From positions 186,001 through 250,000 of the forward strand of contig NZ_JACHIJ010000002.1 of the NCBI RefSeq assembly GCF_014203115.1: a stretch of DNA of 64,000 bases. Direction: 5' to 3'. The notes under the pieces are model-generated. The model was not told the origin of the DNA, did no database searches, and saw only the letters and a program-made list of their open reading frames with translations. Positions 46,639 through 56,859 of this stretch are shown piece by piece. Source of the stretch: Afipia massiliensis (GTDB lineage Bacteria > Pseudomonadota > Alphaproteobacteria > Rhizobiales > Xanthobacteraceae). The position numbers were made by a program, and so were the translations under genes. Positions within the stretch are counted from its first letter, which is position 1. Every line of letters begins with the position of its first letter.

Positions 46639-47892
46639 ATGAGCGCCTACAAGTCCGATTTCCTCAATGTCCTTCAGAGCCGCGGCTTCATCCACCAGAT
46701 GTCGGACGCCGCCGGTCTCGATGTCCTTGCCGACAAGGGCGATGTGACAGCCTACATCGGATACGACTGCACGGCCTCGTCCCTGCATGTCGGGCACCTG
46801 CTATCGATCATGATGCTGCACTGGCTCCAGCAGACCGGCAATAAGCCGATCGTGCTCATGGGCGGCGGCACCACCCGGGTCGGCGATCCGTCCGGCCGCG
46901 ACGAGACGCGCAAGCTGCTGACTTACGAGCAGATCGATGCCAACAAGGAAAGCATCAAGGGAACCTTCACGAAGCTGATCCGGTTCGGCGCGGGTAAAAC
47001 CGACGCCGCGATGGCCGACAATGCAGAGTGGCTGACGGCGCTCAACTACATCGAGATGCTTCGTGACGTTGGCCGGCACTTCTCGATCAATCGTATGCTG
47101 ACCATGGACTCGGTAAAGATGCGGCTCGAGCGCGAGCAGGAGCTGTCGTTTATCGAATTCAACTACATGATCCTGCAGTCCTACGATTACGTAGAACTAT
47201 CGCGGCGCTACGGCTGCAACCTGCAGATGGGCGGCTCCGACCAATGGGGCAACATCGTCAACGGCATCGATCTCGGCCGCCGCATGGGAACGCGCCAGCT
47301 CTACGCGTTGACGTGTCCTCTGCTGACGACCTCGTCGGGCGCGAAAATGGGCAAGACCGCTGCGGGCGCAGTCTGGCTGAATGCAGACCTGCTCAGCAAC
47401 TACGACTACTGGCAGTTCTGGCGCAACACCGAGGACGCGGACGTCGAGCGCTTCCTGAAGCTGTTCACCCTCCTGCCGATGGATGAGATCGCGAAACTCG
47501 CGGCACTCAAGGGACAGGACATCAACGAGGCGAAGAAGATCCTCGCGACCGAAGCGACGGCGCTCATTCGCGGCCGCGAAGCTGCGGATGCGGCATCGGA
47601 GACAGCGCGAAAGACGTTCGAGGAAGGCACCATCGCGGGTGACCTGCCGACGCTGGAAATCTCCCGCGCCGAACTCGACGCCGGCGCCCCCGCTTTGGGG
47701 CTGTTCGTCAAGGCCGGCCTCGTGGCATCGAATGGCGAAGCGCGGCGTCAGATCAAGGGCGGCGGCCTGCGTGTCAATGACGCTCCGGTCACCGATGAAA
47801 AGATGAGCCTGACGCCGAAGGATCTGACGTCGGAAGGCGTGGTGAAGCTCTCGATGGGACGCAAGAAGCACGTACTTCTGAAACCAGTGTAG
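46639..47892 (+). CDS. tyrS: Tyrosyl-tRNA synthetase
   Basis: 417 residues. Class I motifs are HVGH (50-53) as the HIGH box and K236-M-G-K-T240 as the KMSKS box. [12 protein letters not shown] and [10 protein letters not shown] recognise tyrosine and tRNA. The C-terminal S4 domain spans about 350-417 ([20 protein letters not shown]). It charges tRNA-Tyr. No T-box leader was seen, as expected outside Firmicutes. Confidence 0.96.
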   Translation: MSAYKSDFLNVLQSRGFIHQMSDAAGLDVLADKGDVTAYIGYDCTASSLHVGHLLSIMMLHWLQQTGNKPIVLMGGGTTRVGDPSGRDETRKLLTYEQIDANKESIKGTFTKLIRFGAGKTDAAMADNAEWLTALNYIEMLRDVGRHFSINRMLTMDSVKMRLEREQELSFIEFNYMILQSYDYVELSRRYGCNLQMGGSDQWGNIVNGIDLGRRMGTRQLYALTCPLLTTSSGAKMGKTAAGAVWLNADLLSNYDYWQFWRNTEDADVERFLKLFTLLPMDEIAKLAALKGQDINEAKKILATEATALIRGREAADAASETARKTFEEGTIAGDLPTLEISRAELDAGAPALGLFVKAGLVASNGEARRQIKGGGLRVNDAPVTDEKMSLTPKDLTSEGVVKLSMGRKKHVLLKPV

Positions 47893-47913
47893 GAAGCGCG
47901 TCGCGAACCTTGG

Positions 47914-48357
47914 CTAGCCTTGGCGGCGCATGGTCATCATGGTCGCCGACATCGTGGCCACCAATTTTTCGCGGCCATCGTCGCTGGCGAAGGCGCGGCC
48001 TTCCGCGATGACAAGCGTGCGGCCCGGTTTCACAACACTGCCAACGAAACGGAACGTCTGGCCTTTGGCAGGCGCCAGCAGGTTGATCTTGAACTCGACT
48101 GTGAGGATATCCGCTTGCGCGGGCATCAGCGTGTAAGACGCCAGCCCGCACGCGGTATCCAGTCCAGCCGAGACGATGCCGCCGTGCAGGAAGCCGTTCT
48201 GCTGCGAGAACTTCACATCGTACGGCATCTTCAGTTCAAGCGTTCCCGGCTCGATCCTGGTCAGCGTTACTCCAAGCGTGGCCAAAGCCATTTGACCCGC
48301 GAACGTCCTTCGCACCCGCGCTTCGTAGTCGGGATCCTGAATCTGAAATGCGCTCAT
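47914..48357 (-). CDS. PaaI-type hotdog thioesterase
   Basis: 147 residues, single hotdog domain with the motif SQQNGFLHGGIVSAGLDTACG (given in part; key residues N and HGG) and the strand TVEFKINLLAPAKG. Such enzymes hydrolyse acyl- or aryl-CoA thioesters. Its start overlaps the end of the giant AsmA-like gene by 4 bp (ATGA), so it is translated from the same mRNA. It converges with tyrS, 21 bp apart. The substrate is unknown; phenylacetyl-CoA is not implied by context because the paa genes are 45 kb away. Confidence 0.85.
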   Translation of the reverse strand: MSAFQIQDPDYEARVRRTFAGQMALATLGVTLTRIEPGTLELKMPYDVKFSQQNGFLHGGIVSAGLDTACGLASYTLMPAQADILTVEFKINLLAPAKGQTFRFVGSVVKPGRTLVIAEGRAFASDDGREKLVATMSATMMTMRRQG

Positions 48358-51300
48358 TGCTGGTTGGGAGTCGCAAAATCCGCTGGGGCGTTTTGTCTGC
48401 CGGTGTTGAAGTCGAAGATCTTGCGGAATACGCCGGGCGCCATGGCCGAAATCGGATTGACCCGCAAAACAGGCGCGCCGGGTGTTCCGACCACTTCATA
48501 TGTAATGCCGATCAGGCCTTCATTGCTGCCGCCGCCGAGGAACAGGCCGACGATCGGAATCTGCCCGAACATGTTGTTCAGACCATAGAGCGGAACGAAG
48601 GTGCCGCTCATCTTCACCTGATTGACGGGATAGTCGATGAAACCTTCGATCGTCGCTCCGATCGTCGGGCCGCGAAGCACGCCGTCCTTGACCCGTAGCT
48701 GGCCGCTCTGGCGCGTAAACTCTGCGCGCATGCCGGAAAAACCAACGCCCTGCGAATTTGCGCCCGGTGCATTGGCGACAGCCCGGTCAAGCGCGGCCTC
48801 GCCTTTGATAACAAAGTCGCGAACGTTCAGCAGTCCCTCCTGGGGCGCCGTATCCGACGTCGGCGGATCGACAGCCAGCCACATCTTGCCGCCATTCATC
48901 TTCGCGTACGTGTCGGTGAAACGGAAGAACGCGCCTGCGTCGCTGGTCTCGAGATACATCACGTCACGTCCCTGCGCACGCCCACGCAGGTCCCCGATCA
49001 CCGGCGTATCGCGCCCCAGCTTGCCGCTGAGCGAGAACGATCTGATCGCACCGCCGCGACGCGTGAGTTTCAGATCTATGCTGCGGACCGCTTCGCCATA
49101 GAAACCCGCCAGCGCGCCGAGCTTGGCGTCGATATCGATGTCGAAATTCTTGGATTTTTCCTTGGTGTTCTGGTCCCTGCCTGACATCGCGCTCTTGATG
49201 AAGCCGCGGCCGTCGAACACCTCGCCCCGCATCGTAACCTTGAGCATTCCGTCCGGCAGCCGCTCGGCCTTCAGGTTTGCCTTGTCGCCTTCCGACGGCG
49301 AAAACGTCGGGAAGGACACACTGACGAGATCGTTCTTGTCGTCGACCTCCAGCGAACCCTTGATCAGCGTCCCACTGCCTTCGACGACGATATCCTCGAA
49401 GCGCGTCCCTTGAGGCTTCTGCACGACGTTGAAGGTCATCTTGGTCGTCTTGCCCGCAACCTTGGTCCAGCCGGGCAGCAGGTTGTCGATGCGCGCGGCG
49501 GTGAGGTCCGCCTCGACGCCAAAGCGATTGTCGCGGTTGTCGCCCTCGCCGCCGGCGATCTTGCCGGTCAGCTTGATGGGAATGGCGCCGCTCAGGCTCG
49601 ATCCCAGATCAACGCCAAGGCGCGCGCGGGCCGCATCGTCAAGGGTCGCCGAAACGCGCACGTCGGCGTCCCCCTCGTTGTTCTTGCGATAGTCGAGTGC
49701 CGCTGGTTGCCCGCCGATCTTGACGTCGCCCTTCACCCGATACCCCTGATTATCGGCGACGACCTTCAGCGAGTTTGCCTCAAGCTTCTGGTTCATTGCG
49801 AGCTTGTCGACGGCCAGCGCGCCAAGATCGAGGTTGATGGAGTAAGTCGTATCCGCCTTGGTCAACGCATTCTTCAGAGGCATCGCCAGCGTGACAATCG
49901 CGGAAACCGTTCCTTTGCTCGAATTGGGATCGATTGCCGTATCGCCGGCTTCGCGCAGCCGCTCTGATTGCAGAACTTCGGCAGCCGCCGGAACCGGACC
50001 ATCAATCCGGAAGCGCACCTTGGTCGGGGCAGGTTTCGGCGCAAGATCCGGCACCTCGAACGTCAGGTCGGAAATATTCAACCGTCTGCCGGCCGGCGTA
50101 TCGACCGCACCTTGCCCGACGTTGATGTTGACCGTGCGTCCGCTGACACGGCCCTTCATGTCGGCATCGCGAACCAGCGGCATGTCATCGACTGGCTTGA
50201 TGGTCAGGCCGCTCGCCAGGAAATTCACCGACAGGCCATCGTCAGGAATCGGCGGACCGCCGCGGACCAGCGTATGGACCGGCGCATTCACGGCAACATC
50301 GAGCCGCTGGACCATTCCACGATCGACCCGCTCGGTGACCCACTCGCGGACTTCGGGCGCAATGAGAACGGGCCAGATGCGCTTCAGCACCGTCACCGGC
50401 ATCGGCGTCGCCGCCATGCCGAGCGTCAACCGCGCTTCGCCGGAATAGTCGAGGCTTCCGGAACCCGCGACACCGATCTCGCCGTTGCTGATGTCGCATT
50501 GAGTCAAAAGTACGCGCCGGTTTTCGGTATCGAACCGAAGGCGAATGGCGATGCGGTTGAAGATCGAGGGGGCTTCTCCCGCTTCACCGGCCAGCAGAAT
50601 TGTTCCGCCGCTGAGTCCGAGTTGCCAGTTCGGGATGCTGTCATTGGGTGGCTCGAGATGTGCCAGCAGCGTGATACGGTTGGCGCCTGCGTAAACATGA
50701 AACGGCGCCACCATGACGCGGCGGCCTGCATCCCACTCGACGCGCGCATCGGCGTGGTCGATCACCATTGGATAGTCGGGCACGTTGAGATCGACGATGG
50801 TGCCCTTGCCCGCAACAATTTCGCCCCGGAAATAGGTGGGCAGCCCATCGCGGCCGATCTCGCCCTTGAACTCGCCGCTGAGGGGCATGTCCGCCGCGTA
50901 GGTGAAATCCTTCAAGCGGGCCGCAAGCAGCAGGTTGTTGGTCGGAACCTTGTTAGCGCTGATTTCGATCGATCGCACGCCGTTGGACGGCGCACCGACC
51001 GCGACCTTGAGCTCCCAGCCGTTCTTGCCTTCTTCGCCGACGCTAAGCGCAACACCGCCGCCCAACGGACGGCGCAAGCTCAGGCTGATGTTCGAGAAGT
51101 TGAGGACTCCGCCGTTGCGCTGATCCTCGACCGTCAGCACACCATTGCGCAATCCGATTTCGTTGAGGCTCTGGCCATCAAGACCGTTGGCGCTGAGACT
51201 GTCGAGCCAATCAAGCGCAGCAAGCAGCCCTCCCGTACCGTTCGACGCTGCGGCCGATGTCGCAGGCACTGCCGGTGGCGCGGGCGATGCCTGAAACGGC

Positions 51301-51974
51301 AATGGTGTCGGGCCGGAAGCGGCCGGCGGTGCGGGTTTAACGGGAACCTTGCCGGTCGCGAGCGGGCTGTTGCTTTGTCCCGTCGAAACAATTACGCGGC
51401 CGTCGGGCGTGATCCGCACCGCAAGTTCGGCGCCCACGAGCCGAAGCGTTTCAGCGCGAAGCCGCCCGGTGAAGAGCGCCATCCCGGAAAGCCGCACTTC
51501 CGCTTTCGGCGCGCTCGCAACGATATTGCGGTCGTGATCCCGTACAACGATGTCGCGCAACCGCACCGCAATCCTGATCCGGCCGGCACGTTCGATCTGC
51601 GTGCCTCCAACTTCAACGGTGTGATTGTGTCCAAGATTCTCTTCGATCGCCGATGCCAGCCAGGGCGTCATCACGTCGAGATTTACCGGGCCGGCACCAA
51701 GCCGCAGCCATAGCGCTCCGAACGCCGCGGCAAAGATAAGACTCACCGACATCAGAACAATCGCGGTCCGCCCGGCCCATCGACTGCGCGCGATCCCTCG
51801 GCGCACCCCGCGAAACCAGTCTGTGACCCGATGAATTCCGATGCTTGGCCGATTGAGAAGTTTGACCGCCCTGTCACACGCCGCAGCGTCATGGTGATTC
51901 CATCCGGAATCATCCCAATGCCGGTGCTCGTCTGCAGCCTTCGCAAAGGCTTTCTGGGGCTCTGATCTCGGCAT
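48354..51974 (-). CDS. Giant AsmA-like membrane-anchored protein (YhdP/DUF3971 type)
   Basis: 1206 residues. A cytosolic head of about 65 residues rich in His and Arg is followed by one transmembrane helix (about 70-91, TAIVLMSVSLIFAAAFGALW). The rest is a very long periplasmic part built of repeating beta-strand units, with a Pro/Ala-rich linker at about 208-240. An AsmA_2/DUF3971-like C-terminus contains GFIDYPVNQVKMSGTFVPLY and FGQIPIVGLFLGGG. These match YhdP/TamB-type bridge proteins proposed to carry phospholipid to the outer membrane. The exact N-terminus is uncertain. It ends with a 4-bp overlap with a thioesterase gene. Confidence 0.85.
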   Translation of the reverse strand: MPRSEPQKAFAKAADEHRHWDDSGWNHHDAAACDRAVKLLNRPSIGIHRVTDWFRGVRRGIARSRWAGRTAIVLMSVSLIFAAAFGALWLRLGAGPVNLDVMTPWLASAIEENLGHNHTVEVGGTQIERAGRIRIAVRLRDIVVRDHDRNIVASAPKAEVRLSGMALFTGRLRAETLRLVGAELAVRITPDGRVIVSTGQSNSPLATGKVPVKPAPPAASGPTPLPFQASPAPPAVPATSAAASNGTGGLLAALDWLDSLSANGLDGQSLNEIGLRNGVLTVEDQRNGGVLNFSNISLSLRRPLGGGVALSVGEEGKNGWELKVAVGAPSNGVRSIEISANKVPTNNLLLAARLKDFTYAADMPLSGEFKGEIGRDGLPTYFRGEIVAGKGTIVDLNVPDYPMVIDHADARVEWDAGRRVMVAPFHVYAGANRITLLAHLEPPNDSIPNWQLGLSGGTILLAGEAGEAPSIFNRIAIRLRFDTENRRVLLTQCDISNGEIGVAGSGSLDYSGEARLTLGMAATPMPVTVLKRIWPVLIAPEVREWVTERVDRGMVQRLDVAVNAPVHTLVRGGPPIPDDGLSVNFLASGLTIKPVDDMPLVRDADMKGRVSGRTVNINVGQGAVDTPAGRRLNISDLTFEVPDLAPKPAPTKVRFRIDGPVPAAAEVLQSERLREAGDTAIDPNSSKGTVSAIVTLAMPLKNALTKADTTYSINLDLGALAVDKLAMNQKLEANSLKVVADNQGYRVKGDVKIGGQPAALDYRKNNEGDADVRVSATLDDAARARLGVDLGSSLSGAIPIKLTGKIAGGEGDNRDNRFGVEADLTAARIDNLLPGWTKVAGKTTKMTFNVVQKPQGTRFEDIVVEGSGTLIKGSLEVDDKNDLVSVSFPTFSPSEGDKANLKAERLPDGMLKVTMRGEVFDGRGFIKSAMSGRDQNTKEKSKNFDIDIDAKLGALAGFYGEAVRSIDLKLTRRGGAIRSFSLSGKLGRDTPVIGDLRGRAQGRDVMYLETSDAGAFFRFTDTYAKMNGGKMWLAVDPPTSDTAPQEGLLNVRDFVIKGEAALDRAVANAPGANSQGVGFSGMRAEFTRQSGQLRVKDGVLRGPTIGATIEGFIDYPVNQVKMSGTFVPLYGLNNMFGQIPIVGLFLGGGSNEGLIGITYEVVGTPGAPVLRVNPISAMAPGVFRKIFDFNTGRQNAPADFATPNQQ

Positions 51975-52260
51975 TGCCTCTCGGTATTGATAGTCAGCCT
52001 GGTCGCGCCGCCGGGCGTCAAAGCGTCAAATTGGAGACTCGCTCCGTCGGAGTACTGCCAGACTAAAGGTCCAGTCTTAGTTTATTGTATTGTCCGTCGT
52101 TCGACCGGTGGCCTGAGAGAGTCGAAAATTCAATAAAATGGCTATCCACCATACCCCGGGGACGTCAAATTTGCCCAGCCGAAGAAGTTGGCATTAGTGG
52201 TCTGGTCGCGGTTCTCGCGAATCCCAAAATACCCCGCTGAAAGCGACGAAAGGAAGGCGT

Positions 52261-53010
52261 ATGTCCAAGAAAACGCGTAAGAAATCGTCCAAATCGAGCC
52301 CGACGGCGGGGAGCGGAAAAACCAAGAGCTCCGAGCGGGTTGCCACCAGAGCAGCGGCCTCATCCGCCGCTGGTAAATCTGGCAGAAAAACCACGGCCAA
52401 ACGGGGGGCGACGAAAGCTGCGGCAACAAAAAGAACATCTGCAGCCAGCACATCAAAACGCGCCGGCGCGAAGACCGCATCGGCCATAAAGCCTGCAGCA
52501 TCCGCAACAAAGGGCAAACCGGCGACCGCACCGGTCCGGATGGTGGGAACGCTTACAGAGGGCAAACCCGCGCCTGCGTTCTCCTTGCCGCGCGATGGCG
52601 GGCAACTCGTGTCGCTGGCGACCTATGCCGGGCGCAAGCTGGTGATCTTCTTCTATCCCCGCGCGGACACACCGGGGTGCACCCTCGAAGCCGTCGCCTT
52701 CAGTCGCCTGGCCGATGCCTTCGCAGCGGCCCAGACTGCTGTTCTCGGAGTTTCGGCAGACCCGGTAACCGCGCAGGAAGCGTTTCGCGACAAGCACGAA
52801 CTGACCGTCCCCCTTGTGTCGGATGAGACGCTCGGGATGCTGAAGGCCTATGGCGTATGGGGCGAAAAATCGATGTACGGCAAGACGTTCATGGGGATTA
52901 TTCGGACAACGGTTCTGCTCGACGCTAGCGGCAAAGTCGCAAAAGTCTGGCGCAACGTCAGGGTCGATGGCCATGCCGATGAGGTGCTGGCCGCGGCGCG
53001 AGTCGCCTAG
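52261..53010 (+). CDS. Peroxiredoxin (BCP/PrxQ type) with basic N-terminal tail
   Basis: 249 residues. The first 93 are a Lys/Ala/Ser/Thr tail (KKTRKKSSKSSPTAGSGK and similar) with no hydrophobic core, and the peroxiredoxin domain follows. The peroxidatic C140 is in YPRADTPGCTLEAVAF. The position five residues later, where PrxQ enzymes often have the resolving Cys, is V145, so this is probably a one-Cys type or uses an external thiol. It should reduce peroxides. AAGGAAGG stands seven bases before the ATG. The tail resembles histone H1-like extensions and suggests DNA association; this is inference. Confidence 0.88.
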   Translation: MSKKTRKKSSKSSPTAGSGKTKSSERVATRAAASSAAGKSGRKTTAKRGATKAAATKRTSAASTSKRAGAKTASAIKPAASATKGKPATAPVRMVGTLTEGKPAPAFSLPRDGGQLVSLATYAGRKLVIFFYPRADTPGCTLEAVAFSRLADAFAAAQTAVLGVSADPVTAQEAFRDKHELTVPLVSDETLGMLKAYGVWGEKSMYGKTFMGIIRTTVLLDASGKVAKVWRNVRVDGHADEVLAAARVA

Positions 53011-53170
53011 CGGGACTGGCGCGTCGACGTTCGCTACCTAACCTCCCCACGCGACTCCAGATTTTGGCACCGCAACTAAGTACCGTTTTCCGAAAATTAA
53101 CCATGAAAGGTTCAAATCAGCCTCTGTAAATGAGCCGTCCGGAGCCGTTCCGACCGGCGCGGGAGTGCTG

Positions 53171-54517
53171 ATGTCGAACCGTTCCGCCCACTATTCTGAT
53201 CACCCCAAACATCACGCCCATGAGCATGCAAGGGCGCCGCAGCGACGCCCGGCGCACCATCGCCCAGATCGCAACGGCTACACGATCGTCCATCACGGCA
53301 AGGCGGTGCGATTCGGGCCGGTGGTATTCTGGATCGTCGCGGGATCGATCGTCGTCATGGGCGCGTGGTCCGCGGCGACGGCGACCTACTTCGCTTTCCG
53401 TGACGACGTACTGACGCGGCTGATCGCACGCCAGGCCGAGATGCAGTACGCCTACGAAGACCGCATCGCGGAACTTCGCGCGCGCGTCGATCGCACCACC
53501 AGCCGCCAGTTGCTCGATCAGGAGCAATACGATCAGAAGCTCAACCAGATCATGCGGCGGCAGGCGCTGCTTGAATCGCGCGCCGCGGCACTCAACGCCA
53601 TGCCTGATACCGCCCCGACCGGCTCGGTCAAGCCGACCGCGCGCGGGCCACAGTCGACCGACGCCAGCGCGACGACAGGAATGCCCAAGCCGTCACCGAT
53701 CAACGACACCGTGATCTTCGTCACGCCGCCGGATCGTGAGGCCCGGCTTGAATCGCGGACGCCAGCAGTCGCCCAGCCGCGCACGGAATTCGCGAACGCT
53801 CAGGGCGTCGATAGCGTGTTGTCGAACCTGCAGACAGCGCTCGACAAGGTCGAGGGCCGCCAGACGGCCACACTCAGTTCCGTCGAAGGTAGTTACGAGT
53901 CGCGGATGCGCCGGATGCGCGGCGTGATCACCGATCTCGGCCTCGACATGGCGCAGTTGGAAGCCGCTACCCCGAAAGGCGGCGTGGGCGGACCATTCGT
54001 ACCCGCAAAGCCCGGGTCGGATGCCGGCGCATTCGAGCGGCAGCTCTACCGCATCAACCTCACGCGCGCGCAGGTGGACAAGCTGACGCGCACGTTGTCG
54101 CTGGTGCCCTACCGGAAGCCGGTGGTGGGCAATGTCGAATTCTCGTCCGGCTTTGGCGTGCGCAGCGATCCATTCCTCGGCCGCCCGGCTATGCACACCG
54201 GCCTCGATTTCCGTGGCTCAACCGGCGATCCGGTGCGCGCCACCGCGAGCGGCAAAATCGTCACTGCGGCGTGGAGCGGCGGCTACGGCCGCCTGGTGGA
54301 GATCGATCACGGCAACGGCCTCTCGACGCGCTATGGGCATCTGTCGGAGATCAACGTCAAAGTCGGCCAGCATGTCACGATCGGCCATGTGATCGGCGCG
54401 GTCGGCTCGACGGGCCGGTCAACGGGCCCTCACCTTCATTATGAAACGCGTATCGACGGCGATGCGGTGGACCCGCAGAAATTTCTTCGCGCGGGCGTTC
54501 GCCTGACTCAGGGTTAG
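53171..54517 (+). CDS. Membrane-anchored M23/LytM-domain protein
   Basis: 448 residues from ATG at 53171, with GGGAG six bases upstream; a GTG two codons earlier is an alternative. A His/Arg-rich cytosolic head of about 48 residues precedes a transmembrane helix (50-75). Next come a coiled coil (about 80-140), a Pro/Thr-rich linker, a second helical part and the C-terminal LytM domain with H342-x-x-x-D346 (MHTGLDF) and H421-L-H423. The layout is that of cell-division or elongation LytM factors that cut or guide cutting of peptidoglycan. It lies upstream of the prfB-mrcA-amiC block. Confidence 0.88.
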   Translation: MSNRSAHYSDHPKHHAHEHARAPQRRPAHHRPDRNGYTIVHHGKAVRFGPVVFWIVAGSIVVMGAWSAATATYFAFRDDVLTRLIARQAEMQYAYEDRIAELRARVDRTTSRQLLDQEQYDQKLNQIMRRQALLESRAAALNAMPDTAPTGSVKPTARGPQSTDASATTGMPKPSPINDTVIFVTPPDREARLESRTPAVAQPRTEFANAQGVDSVLSNLQTALDKVEGRQTATLSSVEGSYESRMRRMRGVITDLGLDMAQLEAATPKGGVGGPFVPAKPGSDAGAFERQLYRINLTRAQVDKLTRTLSLVPYRKPVVGNVEFSSGFGVRSDPFLGRPAMHTGLDFRGSTGDPVRATASGKIVTAAWSGGYGRLVEIDHGNGLSTRYGHLSEINVKVGQHVTIGHVIGAVGSTGRSTGPHLHYETRIDGDAVDPQKFLRAGVRLTQG

Positions 54518-54524
54518 TTTCAGT

Positions 54525-55463
54525 TCAGGCAATTCCCGACCGGCGGAACAGGCGAAAGACACGCCCGTCCATCACCAGCAGCGCGCTCGCGATAACGAGT
54601 GCGCCAACGATTTCACGAGCTTCAATCCTCTCGCCCAGGAAGAAATAGCCGAGCAGAATCGCGCTGACGGGAACAAGAAGCGTCACCAGCATCACGTTGC
54701 TCGCGCCGGAGCGCGTGACGATCTGAAAGAAAAGAATAAACGCCAGCGCGGTGGAGAGTGACGCAATACCGAGTATGGCCAGCCATGTAACCAACCCCGG
54801 CATCTGCAACTGCCAGGGGCGATCGAAGATGCTGGCCAGAACCGCCATCATCAGACTCGCCGAGATCAGTTGAAACGTCGCAGTCCCGATCGGCGGAGTA
54901 CCGGCCAGCTTCCGCGTTGCCCACAGCGCGGAGAACCCGAAACTGATCGTGGCCCCAAGGCAGAGCGCGATGCCGATGCTCTGATTTGAACTGATATCGA
55001 AATCATATCCCTTCAGGATGATGACCCCGCACAAGCCGAGGAGCACTCCGGCGACGCGCCGAAAGATCAATCTCTCTTCACCGAACGTCGCCGCGACCAG
55101 AACGGTGAAAACCGGCGTCGTTGCGTTCAGAACCGATGCCATCCCGCTCGGAATGTAGGTCTGCGCCATGACGAGCAGTGAAAAGGGGATCACATTGTTG
55201 ATTAGCGCCATCACCGCAAAGGGGCGCCATCCCGCGACACCAGCCGGAAGCCGGATTCCATTGACCCAGAGCAGCGGCAGCAGGATCAACGTCGCAATCG
55301 ACAGCCGCAGGAACACCAGTGTCAGCGGCGGCAATTCCTTCAGCGCCACGCCGGTAAAGAAGAACGTGCCGCCCCAGAGAACCGACAGCAGAACAAGCCG
55401 CGACCAATCGCGCTCATCCATCCGCAGTTCAGTGTCAGGAAATCTCTCTTGCGCGATCGTCAT
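54525..55463 (-). CDS. EamA/DMT-family transporter
   Basis: 312 residues from ATG at 55463; M15 (MDERDW) is another possible start. About ten hydrophobic helices in two EamA repeats are seen, including FLRLSIATLILLPLLWV, IPSGMASVLNATTPVFTVLV in the first half and SNVMLVTLLVPVSAILLGYFFLGE in the second (given in part). Drug/metabolite exporters of this type move amino acids or other small molecules; the substrate is unknown. It converges with the M23 gene, 7 bp apart. Confidence 0.85.
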   Translation of the reverse strand: MTIAQERFPDTELRMDERDWSRLVLLSVLWGGTFFFTGVALKELPPLTLVFLRLSIATLILLPLLWVNGIRLPAGVAGWRPFAVMALINNVIPFSLLVMAQTYIPSGMASVLNATTPVFTVLVAATFGEERLIFRRVAGVLLGLCGVIILKGYDFDISSNQSIGIALCLGATISFGFSALWATRKLAGTPPIGTATFQLISASLMMAVLASIFDRPWQLQMPGLVTWLAILGIASLSTALAFILFFQIVTRSGASNVMLVTLLVPVSAILLGYFFLGERIEAREIVGALVIASALLVMDGRVFRLFRRSGIA

Positions 55464-55590
55464 GGCGCAAGGAATACGCGGCGCCCCAGTGCAAAACCAC
55501 CCGCTTCCCGACAACCCGGTTCCGCGTCTGGAGTATTTTCAGGCGAAATAGCACGGGTTCGCGTAAAGAAAACGCGACGCATCAAGGACT

Positions 55591-56722
55591 CTAGTCGACG
55601 TCCTCGATCGCACCCGGCGTGGTGCCGAATGCCTTCTGCGCCAATGTCGCCGCCATGAAATCATCGAGATCGCCGTCGAGCACGCCCGACGTATCGGACG
55701 TCTGCACACCGGTGCGCAGATCCTTCACCATCTGATACGGCTGCAACACGTAGGACCTGATCTGATGCCCCCAGCCGATGTCGGTCTTGGCAGCCTGATC
55801 GGCTGCGGCTTTCTCTTCGCGCTTCTTCAATTCAATTTCGTAGAGGCGCGCGCGCAACATGTCCCAGGCTTGCGCCTTGTTCTTATGTTGTGAACGGCCC
55901 GCCTGACAGACCACGGCCACGCCGGTCGGAATATGCGTCAAACGCACCGCGGATTCGGTCTTGTTGACGTGCTGGCCGCCGGCGCCACCTGAACGCATGG
56001 TGTCGACGCGAACATCGGACTCCGCGATATCGATTTTAATCGAATTATCGACCACCGGAAAAATCGCCACACTCGAAAATGACGTGTGCCGACGCGCGTT
56101 CGAATCGTAAGGCGATATCCGCACCAGCCGGTGCACACCCGCCTCCGTCTTCAGCCAGCCATAGGCATTGTGGCCGCTGATCTGGACCGTCGCGGACTTG
56201 ATGCCGGCTTCTTCGCCCTGTGTTTCTTCCAGATACTCGACCTTGAAGCCGCGCTTTTCCGCCCAGCGCGTATACATGCGCAGCAGCATCGAGGCCCAGT
56301 CCTGGCTCTCCGTACCACCCGCACCGGCATGGACTTCAAGATAGGAATTGAATTTGTCCGCTTCGCCCGACAGCAGGGCTTCCAGCTCCTGACGCGCAAC
56401 GTCCTTCTTCAGAGCGTTGAGCGCATTCTCCGCTTCGAGAACGACGCCGTCGTCATTCTCGGACTCGCCAAGCTCGATCATGCCGATCTGGTCTTCGAGC
56501 TCGCGCTCGATCTTGCCGATACCGGTGAGCTGCCCCTCAAGCGCAGTCCGCTCCTGCATCAGCTTCTGGGCTTTCTGCGGGTCGTTCCAGAGATTGGGGT
56601 CTTCGGCGAGGGCGTTCAGTTCGGCGAGGCGCGCCGTTGCAGCATCGACGTCAAAGATGCCTCCTCAGCAGCCCGACTGACTGCTTGATCTCTTCGACTA
56701 ACCGTTCGATTTCGGGGCGCAT
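55591..56722 (-). CDS. prfB: Peptide chain release factor 2 (programmed +1 frameshift)
   Basis: The product is formed by joining 56722-56654 (23 codons, [17 protein letters not shown]...) and 56652-55591, skipping T56653, to give about 376 residues. The shift site reads AGGAGGCATCTTTGAC: an internal Shine-Dalgarno, the slippery CTT, and an in-frame TGA. RF2 itself ends translation at TGA, so low RF2 favours the shift: a classic autoregulation. The GGQ motif is in [11 protein letters not shown], and the codon-recognition tripeptide reads SPY ([14 protein letters not shown]) rather than SPF. Without joining, the gene would be annotated 55 residues too short. Confidence 0.95.
56652..56665 (-). 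promoter_or_regulatory. prfB recoding signal
   Basis: AGGAGG (56665-56660) is placed three bases before CTT-TGA-C. The spacing is the one that promotes +1 slippage rather than initiation. It is the only internal stop in prfB. Confidence 0.93.
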
Positions 56723-56807
56723 GACAATTCCAGCTTGCGGCTGAGCCGCGATTCAAAGGACGTGAGGGATGTAACGGCTGACGGCGGCCAGCGCAACTTT
56801 ATAGGAT

Positions 56808-56853
56808 CGCGTATTCTGATCGCAAAACCGGTACCCACTTTTGCGGAATACGC
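56808..56853. repeat. Dispersed 46-bp palindromic repeat, copy B
   Basis: The reverse orientation of the element at 36546-36592, with almost identical sequence: CGCAAAAGTGGGTACCGG core and GCGTATTC / GAATACGC outer arms. It lies in the gap between the mrcA end and the prfB start, 7 bp beyond the mrcA stop. Confidence 0.8.
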
Positions 56854-56859
56854 ATCGCG

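Noticed and set aside
49968-51713. 581-codon open frame opposite the AsmA-like gene
   Set aside because: Composition of His, Arg and Asp typical of antisense frames in GC-rich DNA; the opposite strand encodes a coherent protein.
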